Shown here: positions 16,427 to 26,189 of the stretch, piece by piece
Layout of the letters: every line of letters starts with the position of its first letter
Position numbering within the stretch: the stretch's first letter is position 1
DNA from: Vicinamibacteraceae bacterium
GTDB taxonomy: Bacteria > Acidobacteriota > Vicinamibacteria > Vicinamibacterales > UBA8438
Direction of reading: 5' to 3'
DNA length: 32,526 nt
NCBI GenBank assembly: GCA_012271165.1
Contig: JAAXGX010000026.1
Coordinates: forward strand, 1 to 32,526
Notes under the pieces: model-generated
The model's input: only the letters and a program-made list of their open reading frames with translations
What the model was told of the DNA's origin: nothing
The model's database searches: none
Program-made: the position numbers and the translations under genes

Positions 16427-18094
16427 TCACGCGGCCGGGCCGGCGGCCGGCGGCGTTCCGCCCCGCGGCCGCCACAGCACGCCCACCGCCCAGTCCAGGT
16501 CCACCCGCTCGCCCCGCCAGGCGGGCGTTGCGGTGTGCGGGCTCGGGCGGACGCCCTCCCGGTCGAGTCGCGCCCACACGGACGCCAGCGGCGGACCGGT
16601 GACGGCCGCCGCCGGCGGCGCCTCCGGCAGCGCTTGGCCGTCGGGCCGGACGAACCGCGGCTCGCCCGCCGCGTCGAACCCGACCCGGAACCCCTCCTCG
16701 TGCACCGCCCGGTGATGACGCCGGCACAGCAACACCAGGTTCGACAGCGCCGTCTCCCCGCCGTGCACCCAGTGGCGGACGTGGTGCGAATCGCATCGCG
16801 TTGCCCGGCAGCCGGGGAAGCGGCAGTGCCGGTCGCGCGCGGTCAGCGCCCGGCGCAGCGCGGGCGAGATGGTGCGCGTACGGCGGCCCACGCTGAGAAC
16901 CTCGCCGGCCCGACCGTGCCGCATCGTGACCGTCGCGGCGTCGCAGGCCAGCCGCCGGGCCGTCTCGGCGGAGACGTGGATGCCGCCCGCCTCGTCGAGC
17001 GCCGACTGGCCCCCGGCGGCGGCCGGGAAGACCGTGTGACCGGCCCGCGCCGGTTGCGAGGCGCCGGGCACGGACCGGGCCGGACCTGCTGCCCGGGCCG
17101 GGTCCGTTCCGCCGCCCGCGCCACGCGCCACTGTCGGCGACGGCTCGTTCGTGCTGTCGGGGGGCACTGCGCGCGGTCCGTACGTTCCCGAGGGAACGTA
17201 CGGACCGGCCGTCGCCGCACCGTCGCCGCCCCGCTCGCCGTGTTCCACGTCTTCCGCCAAGGTGTCGGCATCCACGTGCACGACCACCTGATAGCGGTCG
17301 CCGGCTGTGCCCCTGTCGAGTCCGCCGGCCAGGGCGCACTCGGCCACCACCCCCAACGCATCCGCGCGCCGCTGCGCCGGGGTTGGGACCATGTCGTCGG
17401 CCGCGTCATCCGCCGCCCCGTCCGACCCCGCCGTGCGCCGCTCGGCGTCGAGCGCCGCCTCCAGCGCCCGCCGCACGGCCGCGCCCACCTCCGGCGTCAG
17501 CCGGCCGCGCACCACGATCATCCCGTCCTCGTCCACCCAGGTCGCAAGCGACCGCGAGGCGTGCCGCTGCGCGTCCTCCGCCGCCTCGGCCGTCCGGTCC
17601 ACCCGCCGCCACGTGCGGACTATCTGCTCGACGTGCGCCGCGGTGCCGGCCAGCGCCACGTCGAGTAGCGCCTGCTCGGTCTCGGGTGTGGCCACGCGGG
17701 TGACGGCGCGCACCTTCGAGTAGGAGACGGCGCCGCGCCTCAGCGCGTCGCGCAGCAGGGGCAGCTCGGCCAGGGCGCGGGCGACCCGTACATGCTCGCG
17801 GGCAGCCCCCGGCGCCAGGCCGGTGCGCCAACTCAGCCACTCGGCGCAGGAAGCGAAGCCCTCCCAGCCGTTGCGCGCGTCGAACTCGCGGATCAGGCCC
17901 AGTAGCTCGCCGGTGGCCGCCGCGATGCCGGCGGCCAGCTCGGCGATGCGGTCGCCGAGTGTGTCGACGCAGGGCGCAGACTCGTCCGCACGATCCGGCG
18001 GGGAAGCGAGCGGCCCGGCCGCGGCGGGCGGGGCAGAGAGCGGGGCCGGTGAGCCAGACGAGGCAACCGGAGCGAGTCGGGAGTCAACAAGCAT
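16427..18094 (-). CDS. DUF222 / HNH endonuclease family protein (13E12 type)
   Basis: A 555-residue member of the 13E12-repeat/DUF222 family, common in multiple copies in high-GC genomes and often seen near mobile or phage-like regions; function is mostly unknown. The DUF222 part spans about 45-280 (EWLSWRTGLAPGAAREHVRV at 85-104; GAVSYSKVRAVTRVA). A low-complexity Gly/Ala/Pro linker follows (285-365). The C-terminal HNH motif has C424-x4-C429, H437-H438, N452 and C457-R-R-H460-H461, so the nuclease centre looks intact. GGAGGT lies 12 bases before the ATG, a little far, so the start is uncertain by a few codons. It ends 50 bases before the channel gene on the same strand and could read into the cluster. 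The linker contains a perfect palindrome. Confidence 0.9.
   Translation of the reverse strand: MLVDSRLAPVASSGSPAPLSAPPAAAGPLASPPDRADESAPCVDTLGDRIAELAAGIAAATGELLGLIREFDARNGWEGFASCAEWLSWRTGLAPGAAREHVRVARALAELPLLRDALRRGAVSYSKVRAVTRVATPETEQALLDVALAGTAAHVEQIVRTWRRVDRTAEAAEDAQRHASRSLATWVDEDGMIVVRGRLTPEVGAAVRRALEAALDAERRTAGSDGAADDAADDMVPTPAQRRADALGVVAECALAGGLDRGTAGDRYQVVVHVDADTLAEDVEHGERGGDGAATAGPYVPSGTYGPRAVPPDSTNEPSPTVARGAGGGTDPARAAGPARSVPGASQPARAGHTVFPAAAGGQSALDEAGGIHVSAETARRLACDAATVTMRHGRAGEVLSVGRRTRTISPALRRALTARDRHCRFPGCRATRCDSHHVRHWVHGGETALSNLVLLCRRHHRAVHEEGFRVGFDAAGEPRFVRPDGQALPEAPPAAAVTGPPLASVWARLDREGVRPSPHTATPAWRGERVDLDWAVGVLWRPRGGTPPAAGPAA
17175..17206. repeat. 32-bp perfect palindrome inside the HNH gene
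   Basis: Arms GGTCCGTACGTTCCC and GGGAACGTACGGACC, 15 bp each, around a 2-base centre GA. It lies in the disordered linker of the DUF222/HNH protein, codes for GPYVPSGTYGP (residues 297-307) and keeps the frame open. Confidence 0.9.
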
Positions 18095-18114
18095 GAATCC
18101 ATCATAACCTCCAT

Positions 18115-18342
18115 TATTTCAACCGCTTGTACGGCTCCGGGACGAGCGATCGGGCGGCCGGTTGACGTTTTTCATGCCGCGGCCGGCGACGGGCGCCCAG
18201 AGCTGGACCGGGGCGGTAAACGGGCCAAGTCTCGCCGACGTCCGAACCCGAGACGAATCGCCTCGACGGAGGCTGTCAAGCGGAAAACGCAGCAGGACGA
18301 AAAAACAACGAAGCTCAACGGGGTGCGCTTCCAGCTTCTCCC
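18115..18342. other. Non-coding or decayed stretch upstream of the HNH gene
   Basis: I see no supported gene here. The first part (18101-18170) is AT-rich for this genome and should hold the HNH promoter. The remainder continues the open frame of the kinase remnant but has lost all kinase similarity, consistent with decayed or joined DNA. Confidence 0.5.
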
Positions 18343-18540
18343 GCCCGCCGCGTCTGCACGAATCACGACGTTCGCCGGCTTGATGTCGCGGTGCAGGTAG
18401 TCACGGTGGTGGACGTGCTCGATGCCGGCGAGCAGGGCGTCCAGCCAGGGCCGCCACTGCGCCGGCGTCAGGCTCCCGTGCCGCTCCAGAAACGCGGCCA
18501 GCGACTCTCCCTCCACGTACTCCTCCAGGAACGTGCGCAC
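18343..18540 (-). pseudogene. Serine/threonine kinase remnant
   Basis: About 66 codons of a kinase middle section: EEYVEGESLAAFLERHG, LTPAQWRPWLDALLAGIEHV and YLHRDIKPANVVIRADAAG, covering hinge, helix E and catalytic loop. This matches residues of the intact kinase at 12070-14025 (MEYVEGDSLAAIL, AAEWRPWLDRLLDGLEHVHG, LHRDIKPGNIVV). The glycine loop, catalytic Lys, DFG and the whole C-lobe are missing, and after ADAAG the sequence is unrelated. A further in-frame fragment (LLWRDSFVRTF) extends upstream to a stop near 18575. It is dead DNA from a second copy of the same kinase family. Confidence 0.8.
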
Positions 18541-18653
18541 GAAGCTGTCGCGCCACAGTAATCCTTGAGAATCATGAGGTCATGTCCTGTTCTGCAAGGA
18601 ACTCTGCCGGCTCGTTTGCCCGCGCTTCCGGCCGGATAGTAGGCTCTGACCGG

Positions 18654-19802
18654 ATGACTGCGCCAGCCGCGCCGGCGAAGGCCGGGCTCGAGGGCGTCGT
18701 CGCGACCTCGTCGGCGATCTGCCATCTCGACGGGGCGCACGGCGTGCTCGCGTACTGCGGGCACGACATTCACGATCTCGCCGAGCACGCCACCTTCGAG
18801 GAGGTGTGCCATCTCCTCTGGCACCGGCGCCTCCCGACCCGGGCCGAGCTGGGGGACCTGCAGTCGCAGCTCGCGAGCGCGCGGCCGCTGTCCGAGCCGC
18901 TGCGGCGGCTGATTCGGTCGCTGCCGCCGGGCAACACCATGGATGCCCTGCGGACGCTGACCTCGGCGCTGGCGCACTTCGACCCGCAGGCCGGCGACGC
19001 CTCGCCCGCCGCGCGCTATCGCCAGGCGGTGCGTCTGACGGCGCAGCTGGGCAGCGTCGTGGCGGCCTGCGGCCGCGTCGCCGCGGGCCGCAGTCCGATC
19101 GAGCCGGATCCCGCCCTCGGCCACGCCGCCAACTTCCTGCTCATGCTCGGGGGCGAGCGGCCGAGCGCCGTGGCGACGCGTGCGTTCGACGTGGCACTCA
19201 TCCTGCATGCCGACCACGAGCTGAACGCGTCGACCTTTGCCGCCCGCGTGACCGCCGCCACGTTGAGCGACGTCCACTCGGCCGTGGTCGCCGGCATCGG
19301 CGCGCTCAAGGGGCCGTTGCACGGCGGCGCCAACGCCGCGGTCATGAAGCTGCTGACGGACATCGGCGAGGATGCCGACGACGAGCGCGTGGAGCGCGTC
19401 ATCCGGGACATGCTGGCGCGCAAGGTCAAGGTGCCCGGCTTCGGGCACCGCGTGTACCGGACCGAGGATCCGCGCGCGACGCACCTCCGGCGCATGTCCC
19501 GCGAGCTGGGCGAGCGCGCCGGACGGACCCGCCTGCACGAGATGTCGCGGCGCATCGAGGCCGTGATGAAGGAGGCGACGCAGATCGACGCGAACGTCGA
19601 CTTCTACTCGGCGTCGACGTACGCGCTGCTGGGGATCCCGGTCGATCTGTTCACGCCGATCTTCGCCGTCAGCCGCGTCGCGGGCTGGACGGCGCACGTC
19701 CTCGAGCAGTACGCCAACAACCGCCTCATCCGGCCCCGCGCCGAGTACGTCGGACCGGAGCACCCGCAGCCTTTCACGCCGCTGGACGAACGAGGCCGAT
19801 GA
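18654..19802 (+). CDS. Citrate synthase (or 2-methylcitrate synthase)
   Basis: Condenses acetyl-CoA (or propionyl-CoA) with oxaloacetate in the TCA or methylcitrate cycle. With 382 residues it belongs to the short, dimeric Gram-positive/archaeal type. Catalytic residues are visible: H223 in GPLHGGAN, H265 in GFGHRVYRTEDPRA and D316 in NVDFYSAS; supporting motifs are LHADHELNASTFAARV (184-199) and FTPIFAVSRVAGWTAHVLEQ (333-352). I prefer ATG 18654 because MTAPAAPAKAGLEGVVA leads directly into the family N-terminus; an upstream start at 18582 would add 24 residues of no family character. Sequence alone does not separate citrate from methylcitrate synthase. Its stop overlaps the next start (ATGA). 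Confidence 0.93.
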   Translation: MTAPAAPAKAGLEGVVATSSAICHLDGAHGVLAYCGHDIHDLAEHATFEEVCHLLWHRRLPTRAELGDLQSQLASARPLSEPLRRLIRSLPPGNTMDALRTLTSALAHFDPQAGDASPAARYRQAVRLTAQLGSVVAACGRVAAGRSPIEPDPALGHAANFLLMLGGERPSAVATRAFDVALILHADHELNASTFAARVTAATLSDVHSAVVAGIGALKGPLHGGANAAVMKLLTDIGEDADDERVERVIRDMLARKVKVPGFGHRVYRTEDPRATHLRRMSRELGERAGRTRLHEMSRRIEAVMKEATQIDANVDFYSASTYALLGIPVDLFTPIFAVSRVAGWTAHVLEQYANNRLIRPRAEYVGPEHPQPFTPLDERGR

Positions 19803-21508
19803 CGGCGCCGTCGGAGCGAGCGGTGGGCGCCGGGCGGCCACCGCAGCGCGGCGCCCTGCCCGAGACGGCCCGCCGCGACATCGGCCGCGCGATCCGGCTG
19901 CACACCGACGGGCAGCTCGAGGCGGCCGTCGACGCGTACCGGGCCATCCTCGAGCGGTATCCCGAGGCCGGCGCGTGCTGGTCCAACCTGGGGGTGGCGC
20001 TGCGGAAGCTGGGCCGCAGGGACGAAGCCCTGGCGGTGCTGCGCGAGGGGGTGCGTGCCTGCCCGGAGTTCGTCGATCTCAACTACAATCTCGGCAATGC
20101 GCTCTCCGACGCCGGGGATGCGCAGGCTGCCCTCGAATGCTACCGCGCGGCCTTCGCTCGCGAGCCGGGCCATCTGCCCGCGGCCATTGCCTGCGGCGCC
20201 GCGCTCCTCGGGCTGGGGCGTTTCGAGGAGGCGATTGATCACTACCGGGCGGCGCTCGACCGGCATCCCGACAACGCCAGTCTGTATCACGCGCTGGGGC
20301 GGGCGCTCTGGAAGCTGCGGCAGGTGCGGGCCGCCGCGGCGGCCTACCGGCGCGCCATCGCGCTGGGACCCGCGCCACCCGTCTACCGCATCAATCTGCA
20401 CCACGCCCTGTCCGCGCTGGGGGAGTACGCGGAGGACGAGCGGCAGTTGCGCGCCGCCGCGGCGCAGGATCGGCGCTCGCCGGCGGTGCTGGCGGCCCTG
20501 GGTCAGAGCCTCATCGACCAGGGCCGCCTCGCGGCCGGCCTCGAATGCTGCGACGCGGCCCTGGCGGCAGACCCTGATCATCTCGACGCGCGGCTCGGGC
20601 GCGCGCGCGCCAATCTCCTGGCGGGCCGCTACGCCGCGGCCTGGCCGGACTTCATGTGGCGGCGCCGGCACCCGACGTGGCGGGCGATGGGCGTCGAGGG
20701 CAGGGACTGGGAGGGCCAGGATCTCGCCGGGCAATCGATCCTGCTCTACGGCGAGCAGGGCCTGGGCGACGTGATCCAGTTCGCGCGGTTCGCGCCGCTG
20801 CTGGTGGAGCGCGGCGCAGAGGTGTCGCTCTACTGCCCGCCCCGGCTGGTCCGTCTGCTGCAGCGGCTGCCCGACGTGCGCCAGGTCGTGCCCGGCGACC
20901 GGCCGTGTCCTCCGACCGACTGGATCTGCTCGCTCCTGGACGTGCCCGCCGTTCTGGGAACCGACCTCGACTCGATACCGGCCACCTGTCCCTATCTGCC
21001 TGCCGGCAAGCGGCCGCAGCCGCTGCTGCCGCCCGCGCGGGGGTTTCGAATCGCCATCGTCTGGGGCGGGAATCCGGCTCACGCGCGGGACAGCGAGCGC
21101 TCCTGCCGGCTCGCGGACTTCGCGCCCTTGATCGAGCTGCCCGGCACCGAGTTCGTCAGCTTCCAGGTGGGGCCGCGCGCCCGGGAGCTGCGGGCGGGCT
21201 GGCGCGGGCTCGTCGGCGCCGCCGGGAAGGAGCTGACCGCGTTCGAGGCGACCGCGGACGCGCTCATGGAGGTGGACCTCGTCATTACCGTGGACACGGC
21301 GCTCGCCCACCTGGCCGGCGCCCTCGGCCGGCCCGTCTGGACCCTGCTGGCGTTCGCCCCCGACTGGCGCTGGCTGCTCGAGCGCACGGACACGCCCTGG
21401 TACCCGACGATGCGCCTGTTCCGGCAGCCGCAGCCCAACGATTGGGCGGGGGCCTTCCGCGCGGTCCGCGCGGAGCTTGCCGCCCGGCTGGCGCAGCCGC
21501 ATAATTGA
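19799..21508 (+). CDS. TPR-repeat glycosyltransferase (family 9/41-like C-terminus)
   Basis: A 569-residue soluble protein. Residues 25-285 form about seven tetratricopeptide repeats (e.g. [60 protein letters not shown]). The C-terminal part (about 310-560) is a GT-B-like glycosyltransferase: [20 protein letters not shown] (315-334), [14 protein letters not shown] (418-431), [19 protein letters not shown] (496-514) and [19 protein letters not shown] (526-544). Such TPR-GT proteins are widespread in bacteria and thought to modify proteins or glycans; the donor and acceptor are unknown. Its ATG overlaps the citrate synthase stop by four bases, and its stop touches the lepA leader. Confidence 0.87.
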   Translation: MTAPSERAVGAGRPPQRGALPETARRDIGRAIRLHTDGQLEAAVDAYRAILERYPEAGACWSNLGVALRKLGRRDEALAVLREGVRACPEFVDLNYNLGNALSDAGDAQAALECYRAAFAREPGHLPAAIACGAALLGLGRFEEAIDHYRAALDRHPDNASLYHALGRALWKLRQVRAAAAAYRRAIALGPAPPVYRINLHHALSALGEYAEDERQLRAAAAQDRRSPAVLAALGQSLIDQGRLAAGLECCDAALAADPDHLDARLGRARANLLAGRYAAAWPDFMWRRRHPTWRAMGVEGRDWEGQDLAGQSILLYGEQGLGDVIQFARFAPLLVERGAEVSLYCPPRLVRLLQRLPDVRQVVPGDRPCPPTDWICSLLDVPAVLGTDLDSIPATCPYLPAGKRPQPLLPPARGFRIAIVWGGNPAHARDSERSCRLADFAPLIELPGTEFVSFQVGPRARELRAGWRGLVGAAGKELTAFEATADALMEVDLVITVDTALAHLAGALGRPVWTLLAFAPDWRWLLERTDTPWYPTMRLFRQPQPNDWAGAFRAVRAELAARLAQPHN

Positions 21509-21528
21509 CCCGCCGTCCGGTCCTCTCG

Positions 21529-23334
21529 ATGCATCACCTTCAGATCCGCAACTTCTCCATCGTCGCCCACATCGACCACGGCAAGTCGACGCTCGCCGAC
21601 CGGTTTCTCGAGCTCACCGGCGCCCTGCGGCCGCGGGAGATGGAGGCACAGGTCCTCGACAGCATGGACCTGGAGCGCGAGCGCGGCATCACGATCAAGG
21701 CTCACGCCGTGCGCCTGGGCTACGAGGCGGATGACGGCCGGCGCTACGTGCTGAATCTCATCGACACCCCGGGGCACGTCGACTTCTCCTACGAGGTGAC
21801 GCGCTCGCTCGCGGCCTGCGAGGGCGCGCTGCTGCTGGTCGACGCCTCGCAGGGGGTCGAGGCGCAGACGGTCGCCAACGCCTACCTCGCCGTCGACAAC
21901 GACCTCGAGATCATCCCGGTCATCAACAAGATCGATCTGCCCGGTGCGCAGGCGGACGAGACGGCCCGGCAGGTCGAGGATCTGGTGGGGCTCGACGCCG
22001 CCGCCGCGATTCGCGCCAGCGCGAAGGAGGGCACCGGCGTCCGCGACATCCTGGAGGCGGTCGTCGCGCGCGTGCCGCCCCCTGCCGGCGCCCCCGATGC
22101 CCCGCTGAAGGCGCTGATCTTCGACTCGTGGTACGACGCCTACCGGGGCGTCGTGATTCTCATCCGCGTGCTGGACGGCGCGATCCGGCCGGGCATGAGG
22201 GTGCGGCTGATGGCCCAGGGCCGCGAGTGCGAGATCGAGCAGGTCGGCGTCTTCTCGCCGAAGCCGCTCGAGACCGACGCGCTCGGCGTCGGCGAGGTGG
22301 GGTTCGTCATCGCCGGCATCAAGCGTGTCGGCGATGCCCAGATCGGCGATACCCTGACGGACGCCGGACGCCCGACCGCCAGCCCGTTTCCGGGCTTCCG
22401 CGAGCTCAAGCCGATGGTCTTCGCCGGGCTCTATCCGGTGGAGGGCCACCAGTATCCGGAGCTTCGCGAGGCGCTCGACAGGCTGCGGCTCAACGATTCG
22501 TCGTTCGTCTTCGAGCCGGAGACGTCCGCGGCGCTGGGGTTCGGATTCCGCTGCGGCTTCCTCGGGTTGCTGCACATGGAGATCGTCCAGGAGCGTCTCG
22601 AGCGGGAGTTCGACATGGACCTCGTGACGACGGCGCCCGGCGTGCTGTACCGGGTGACGACCACGGACGGCGAGGTGCTGGAGATAGACAGCCCGGCGAA
22701 GCTGCCGGACCCCGGTCGGATCGACCGGCTCGAGGAGCCCATCATCGCGGCGATGATTCTCGCGCCGGCCGACTGCGTGGGCGCGATCCTGCAGCTCTGC
22801 CAGGAGAAGCGGGGCGTGCAGACGAATCTCGAGTACCACGCCTCGAACCGGGTCATGATCTCGTACGACCTGCCCTTCAACGAGGTGGTGCTCGACTTCT
22901 ACGACCGTCTGAAGACCGTCTCCCGCGGCTACGCGTCGCTCGACTATCATGTGAGCGGATACCGGGAGGCGCCGCTCGTGCGGCTGGATCTGCTCGTCAA
23001 CGCCGAACCGGTCGATGCGCTGTCGGTGATCGTGCACCGCGACATGGCCTACACGCGGGGGCGGGCGCTCGCGACGAAGATGCGCCAGCTCATTCCGCGC
23101 CAGATGTTCGAGGTGGCCATCCAGGCGGCCGTCGGCACGCGGATCATCGCTCGGGAGACGGTGCGGTCCCTGCGCAAGAACGTCCTCGCCAAGTGCTATG
23201 GTGGTGACATCACCCGCAAGCGCAAGCTGCTCGAGAAGCAGAAGGAGGGCAAGCGCCGCATGAAGCGCGTCGGGCGCGTGGAGATTCCGCAGGAGGCGTT
23301 TCTCGCGGTGCTGAGGATTGGCGCAGACTCATGA
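21529..23334 (+). CDS. lepA: Elongation factor 4 (LepA) GTPase
   Basis: Ribosome-associated translational GTPase that back-translocates or remodels ribosomes. The 601 residues from ATG 21529 match the usual length. G1 AHIDHGKS (13-20), G2 ERGITIKA (51-58), G3 DTPGH (79-83) and G4 NKID (133-136) are intact. The C-terminal domain unique to LepA is present: [40 protein letters not shown] and GKRRMKRVG. The start at [20 protein letters not shown] fits the family ([18 protein letters not shown]); a TTG at 21505 overlapping the previous stop would add 8 residues. There is no clear Shine-Dalgarno, so reinitiation after the upstream gene is likely. lepB overlaps its stop, the classic lepA-lepB operon. 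Confidence 0.97.
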   Translation: MHHLQIRNFSIVAHIDHGKSTLADRFLELTGALRPREMEAQVLDSMDLERERGITIKAHAVRLGYEADDGRRYVLNLIDTPGHVDFSYEVTRSLAACEGALLLVDASQGVEAQTVANAYLAVDNDLEIIPVINKIDLPGAQADETARQVEDLVGLDAAAAIRASAKEGTGVRDILEAVVARVPPPAGAPDAPLKALIFDSWYDAYRGVVILIRVLDGAIRPGMRVRLMAQGRECEIEQVGVFSPKPLETDALGVGEVGFVIAGIKRVGDAQIGDTLTDAGRPTASPFPGFRELKPMVFAGLYPVEGHQYPELREALDRLRLNDSSFVFEPETSAALGFGFRCGFLGLLHMEIVQERLEREFDMDLVTTAPGVLYRVTTTDGEVLEIDSPAKLPDPGRIDRLEEPIIAAMILAPADCVGAILQLCQEKRGVQTNLEYHASNRVMISYDLPFNEVVLDFYDRLKTVSRGYASLDYHVSGYREAPLVRLDLLVNAEPVDALSVIVHRDMAYTRGRALATKMRQLIPRQMFEVAIQAAVGTRIIARETVRSLRKNVLAKCYGGDITRKRKLLEKQKEGKRRMKRVGRVEIPQEAFLAVLRIGADS

Positions 23335-24023
23335 CAGCAGCGTTTCGGAAATCGACGGCGCGCGAGTACTTCGAATCGATCGTCATCGCCGTGATCCTGG
23401 CGCTCTTCATCCGGACGTGGGTCGTGCAGGCCTTCAAGATTCCGACCGGATCCATGGAGCACAACCTGCTGATCGGCGATCACCTGCTGGTCAACAAGTT
23501 CGTCTTCGGGCCGACTGCCGGCGCCGCGGAGCAATGGGTGCTGCCGAACGGCGCGGTGGAGCGCGGCGACGTGGTGGTGTTCAAGTTTCCCGAGGAGCCG
23601 GAGCGGGACTTCATCAAGCGGGTCATCGGCCTGCCGGGCGAGACCCTCGAGCTGCGCCGGAAGCGTGTCTACATCGACGGCGAGCCGCTCGACGAGCCGT
23701 ACCTGGCGGGTCAGCAGCCCCTGCTGCGGCCCGGGGCCGTTGCCGTCGCGCGGCGCGACACGTTCGGGCCGGTGACGATTCCGGACGGGCACTACTTCAT
23801 GATGGGAGACAACCGCGACAACTCGCAGGACAGCCGCTTCTGGGGCCCGCTGCCGCATGCCTACCTGAAGGGCCGGGCCATGCTGGTCTACTGGTCGTAC
23901 GACGCGGCCGAGCCGGTCCTGCAGGAGCCGGGTCTCGGTGCCGGCCTCAGGCGTCTCTCCTCCGGGGTGGCGAGCTTCTTCACTCGCACCCGGTGGGAGC
24001 GGATGTTCCAGCTCATCGGCTGA
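23331..24023 (+). CDS. lepB: Signal peptidase I
   Basis: Inner-membrane serine protease that cleaves signal peptides of exported proteins. It has 230 residues. One N-terminal membrane helix (about 15-34) leads to the nucleophile S41 in [20 protein letters not shown]; the general base is K96 in [13 protein letters not shown], and the box E motif [14 protein letters not shown] is complete. A C-terminal extension of about 40 residues ([20 protein letters not shown]) may form a second amphipathic or membrane-associated helix. ATG 23331 overlaps the lepA stop as ATGA, so expression is coupled. Confidence 0.96.
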   Translation: MTAAFRKSTAREYFESIVIAVILALFIRTWVVQAFKIPTGSMEHNLLIGDHLLVNKFVFGPTAGAAEQWVLPNGAVERGDVVVFKFPEEPERDFIKRVIGLPGETLELRRKRVYIDGEPLDEPYLAGQQPLLRPGAVAVARRDTFGPVTIPDGHYFMMGDNRDNSQDSRFWGPLPHAYLKGRAMLVYWSYDAAEPVLQEPGLGAGLRRLSSGVASFFTRTRWERMFQLIG

Positions 24024-24055
24024 GCCTCCGGGCGCCGCGGACAGAAGGAGCCGCC

Positions 24056-26053
24056 ATGCACAAGCCGACCGTCCGTCTCGCCCTCTGCATCGTTCTCCTG
24101 CTCCCGCTGCCCGCCGGGGCCGCGGAGCACCCGCTCGACCCGCTGAGCTACCAGGAGATGTGGCGCGCGCTCGAGCTGCTGCGGGATGCCGGGCACATGG
24201 ACCGCGACACGCGCTTCTCGGAGCTGACGCTCCGGGAGCCGGCCAAGCACGACGTCCTGGCGTGGCGTCCCGGCGCCGAGATGCCGCGCGCGGCCTACGC
24301 CGTGGTGCGCCAGGGTCACGAGACGTACGAGGCGACCATCGATCTCGCCGCCGGGCGGGTAGCGTCCTGGCGGCCGCTGACCGGCGTGCAGCCGAGCTGG
24401 CTCGGCGAGGAGTTCAACGCGCTGGTCGACAAGGTGCTCGAGCATCCGGACTTCATCGCCGGCCTCGCGGCGCGCGGCATCACCGATTTCACGTTTCTCG
24501 ACTGCCGCACGGGGCCGCCGGGCTACTTCGGGACGGCGGAGGAGCGCGGCCGTCGCATCGGCAACGTGAGCTGCTCGGAGTCCCGCGACGTCCGCAACTC
24601 GTGGACCCGCCGCGTGGAGGGCCTGAGCGCCGTGGTGGACCTCGTCGCGGGGGAGGTGCTGCGCGTGGTCGACGACGGCCCGGTGCCCATCACCGGCACC
24701 GTCGCCGACTTCGATCGCACGACGCTCGACGCCCCGCGCGAGGTTCCCGGGCCGCTCGACACGCGCCAGCCGCTCGGCCCCGGCTTCGAGCTGGACGGCT
24801 ATCAGGTGCGCTGGCAGAACTGGCGCTTCCACCTGCGGCCTGACCAGCGGGTCGGCGTGGTGCTGTCGCTGGTGCGCTACCAGCCGGCCGAGCGGGCGCC
24901 CGCCCGCTCGGTGCTGTACCAGGGCTACCTGTCCGAGATCTTCGTGCCGTACATGGATCCCTCGTTCGCCTGGTACCGCCGCAACTTCATCGACATCGGC
25001 GAGTTCGTGGCCGGCGGGCTGGCCAAGCCGCTGCTGCGGGGGCGCGACTGTCCCGACCACGCGGTCTACGTGGACACGCTGGTCAGCGGCGGCAACGGGC
25101 GCCCGCGCACCGTGCAGGACACGATCTGCCTGTACGAGCGAGAGACCGGCGACCCCGTCTGGCGGCACTATGCCGACGAGCAGCCCGACAGCCGGCGCAG
25201 CCGCGATCTGGTCGTGCGCACCGGCGCCGTGGTCGGCAACTACGACTACGTGCTGGACTGGATCTTCCGCCAGGACGGCTCCATCGAGGCCAGGGTCGGC
25301 GCCACCGGCATCCTGGAGGTGAAGGCGGCCAACGCCGCGTCCGCGACGGAGTCGGCCGCGGCGGCCCGCGCGACCGACGCGGACGGCGCCGAGGCGCCCG
25401 ACGCGCCGGACCGCGAGGATGCGTACGGCCGCTTCGTGGATCGCAACATCGTGGCCGTGAACCACGACCACTACTTCAGCTACCGCCTGGATCTCGACAT
25501 CGACGGCACCGGCAACCGGTTCGTCACCGACCGCCTGGTGACACGTCGGCTGCCGCCGGACCATCCGCGGCGCAGCCTGTGGGTTCAGGAGCAACAGGTC
25601 GCGGCGAGCGAGCGCGACGCACGGCTCGACATCGACCTGCGGCGGCCGGCGCTGTGGCGGGTGCTCAGCACCGATCGGGTCAACGCCGCGGGCTACCCCA
25701 CCAGCTTCCAGGTGCTGCCGGGACGGAACGCGAACACGCTGCTGTCTGCCGACGACTATCCGCGGCGCCGCGCCGGCTTCATCGATCACCACCTGTGGGT
25801 GACGCCGTACCGCGTCGAGGAGCGCTACGCGGCCGGCGACCACCCGACCCTGAGCGAGCCCGGCCTGGGCCTGCCGGACTGGACGGCAGCGGATCGGCCC
25901 GTGCTCGACACGGACATCGTCCTCTGGCACACGGTCGGCATGCACCATCTGCCGCGCGCCGAGGACTGGCCGGTGATGCCGACCATGTGGCACGGCTTCG
26001 AGCTGCGGCCGTTCGACTTCTTCGACCGCAACCCGGCGCTCGACCTGCCCTGA
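24056..26053 (+). CDS. Secreted copper-containing primary amine oxidase
   Basis: Oxidatively deaminates primary amines to aldehydes, releasing H2O2 and ammonia, and uses copper and a self-made topaquinone (TPQ). The 665 residues begin with a signal peptide (MHKPTVRLALCIVLLLPLPA, cut near 22), so it acts outside the cytoplasm. The TPQ precursor is Y396 in GNYDY. Copper ligands are H470 and H472 in NHDHYFS and H631 in MHHLPRAEDWPVMP. The probable catalytic base is D313 in RNFIDIGEF. An Ala/Asp-rich insert (425-456) sits between the TPQ and copper motifs. AGAAGGAG lies 5 bases before the ATG. It starts 32 bases after lepB but is functionally unrelated. Confidence 0.93.
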   Translation: MHKPTVRLALCIVLLLPLPAGAAEHPLDPLSYQEMWRALELLRDAGHMDRDTRFSELTLREPAKHDVLAWRPGAEMPRAAYAVVRQGHETYEATIDLAAGRVASWRPLTGVQPSWLGEEFNALVDKVLEHPDFIAGLAARGITDFTFLDCRTGPPGYFGTAEERGRRIGNVSCSESRDVRNSWTRRVEGLSAVVDLVAGEVLRVVDDGPVPITGTVADFDRTTLDAPREVPGPLDTRQPLGPGFELDGYQVRWQNWRFHLRPDQRVGVVLSLVRYQPAERAPARSVLYQGYLSEIFVPYMDPSFAWYRRNFIDIGEFVAGGLAKPLLRGRDCPDHAVYVDTLVSGGNGRPRTVQDTICLYERETGDPVWRHYADEQPDSRRSRDLVVRTGAVVGNYDYVLDWIFRQDGSIEARVGATGILEVKAANAASATESAAAARATDADGAEAPDAPDREDAYGRFVDRNIVAVNHDHYFSYRLDLDIDGTGNRFVTDRLVTRRLPPDHPRRSLWVQEQQVAASERDARLDIDLRRPALWRVLSTDRVNAAGYPTSFQVLPGRNANTLLSADDYPRRRAGFIDHHLWVTPYRVEERYAAGDHPTLSEPGLGLPDWTAADRPVLDTDIVLWHTVGMHHLPRAEDWPVMPTMWHGFELRPFDFFDRNPALDLP

Positions 26054-26092
26054 GCACGAGGGTCGCCCCGCGTCGGTCGTGACAGCGCCCCA

Positions 26093-26111
26093 AGGCGCGC
26101 ACGGCGCGCCT
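26093..26111. terminator. Hairpin after the amine oxidase gene
   Basis: AGGCGCGC-ACG-GCGCGCCT: a perfect 8-bp G+C stem with a 3-base loop, 39 bases after the amine oxidase stop and between convergent genes. There is no T-tract, so termination strength is uncertain. Confidence 0.4.
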
Positions 26112-26134
26112 CGGCGGCCGCGGCGCGGGGCTGT

Positions 26135-26183
26135 GGGGTCCCCGCAAGCGGACGCCGGGGGTTCGGGGCAAAGCCCCGTCTGA
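26135..26183. repeat. 49-bp hairpin repeat, copy 1 (REP-like)
   Basis: Begins GGGGTCCCCGCAAGCGGACG and ends GGGGCAAAGCCCCGTCTGA. It contains a GGGGC-AAA-GCCCC hairpin. The reverse complement matches copy 2 at 27938-27986 in 45 of 49 positions by hand alignment. It sits between the convergent amine oxidase and yggS genes. Confidence 0.85.
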
Positions 26184-26189
26184 TTGACG

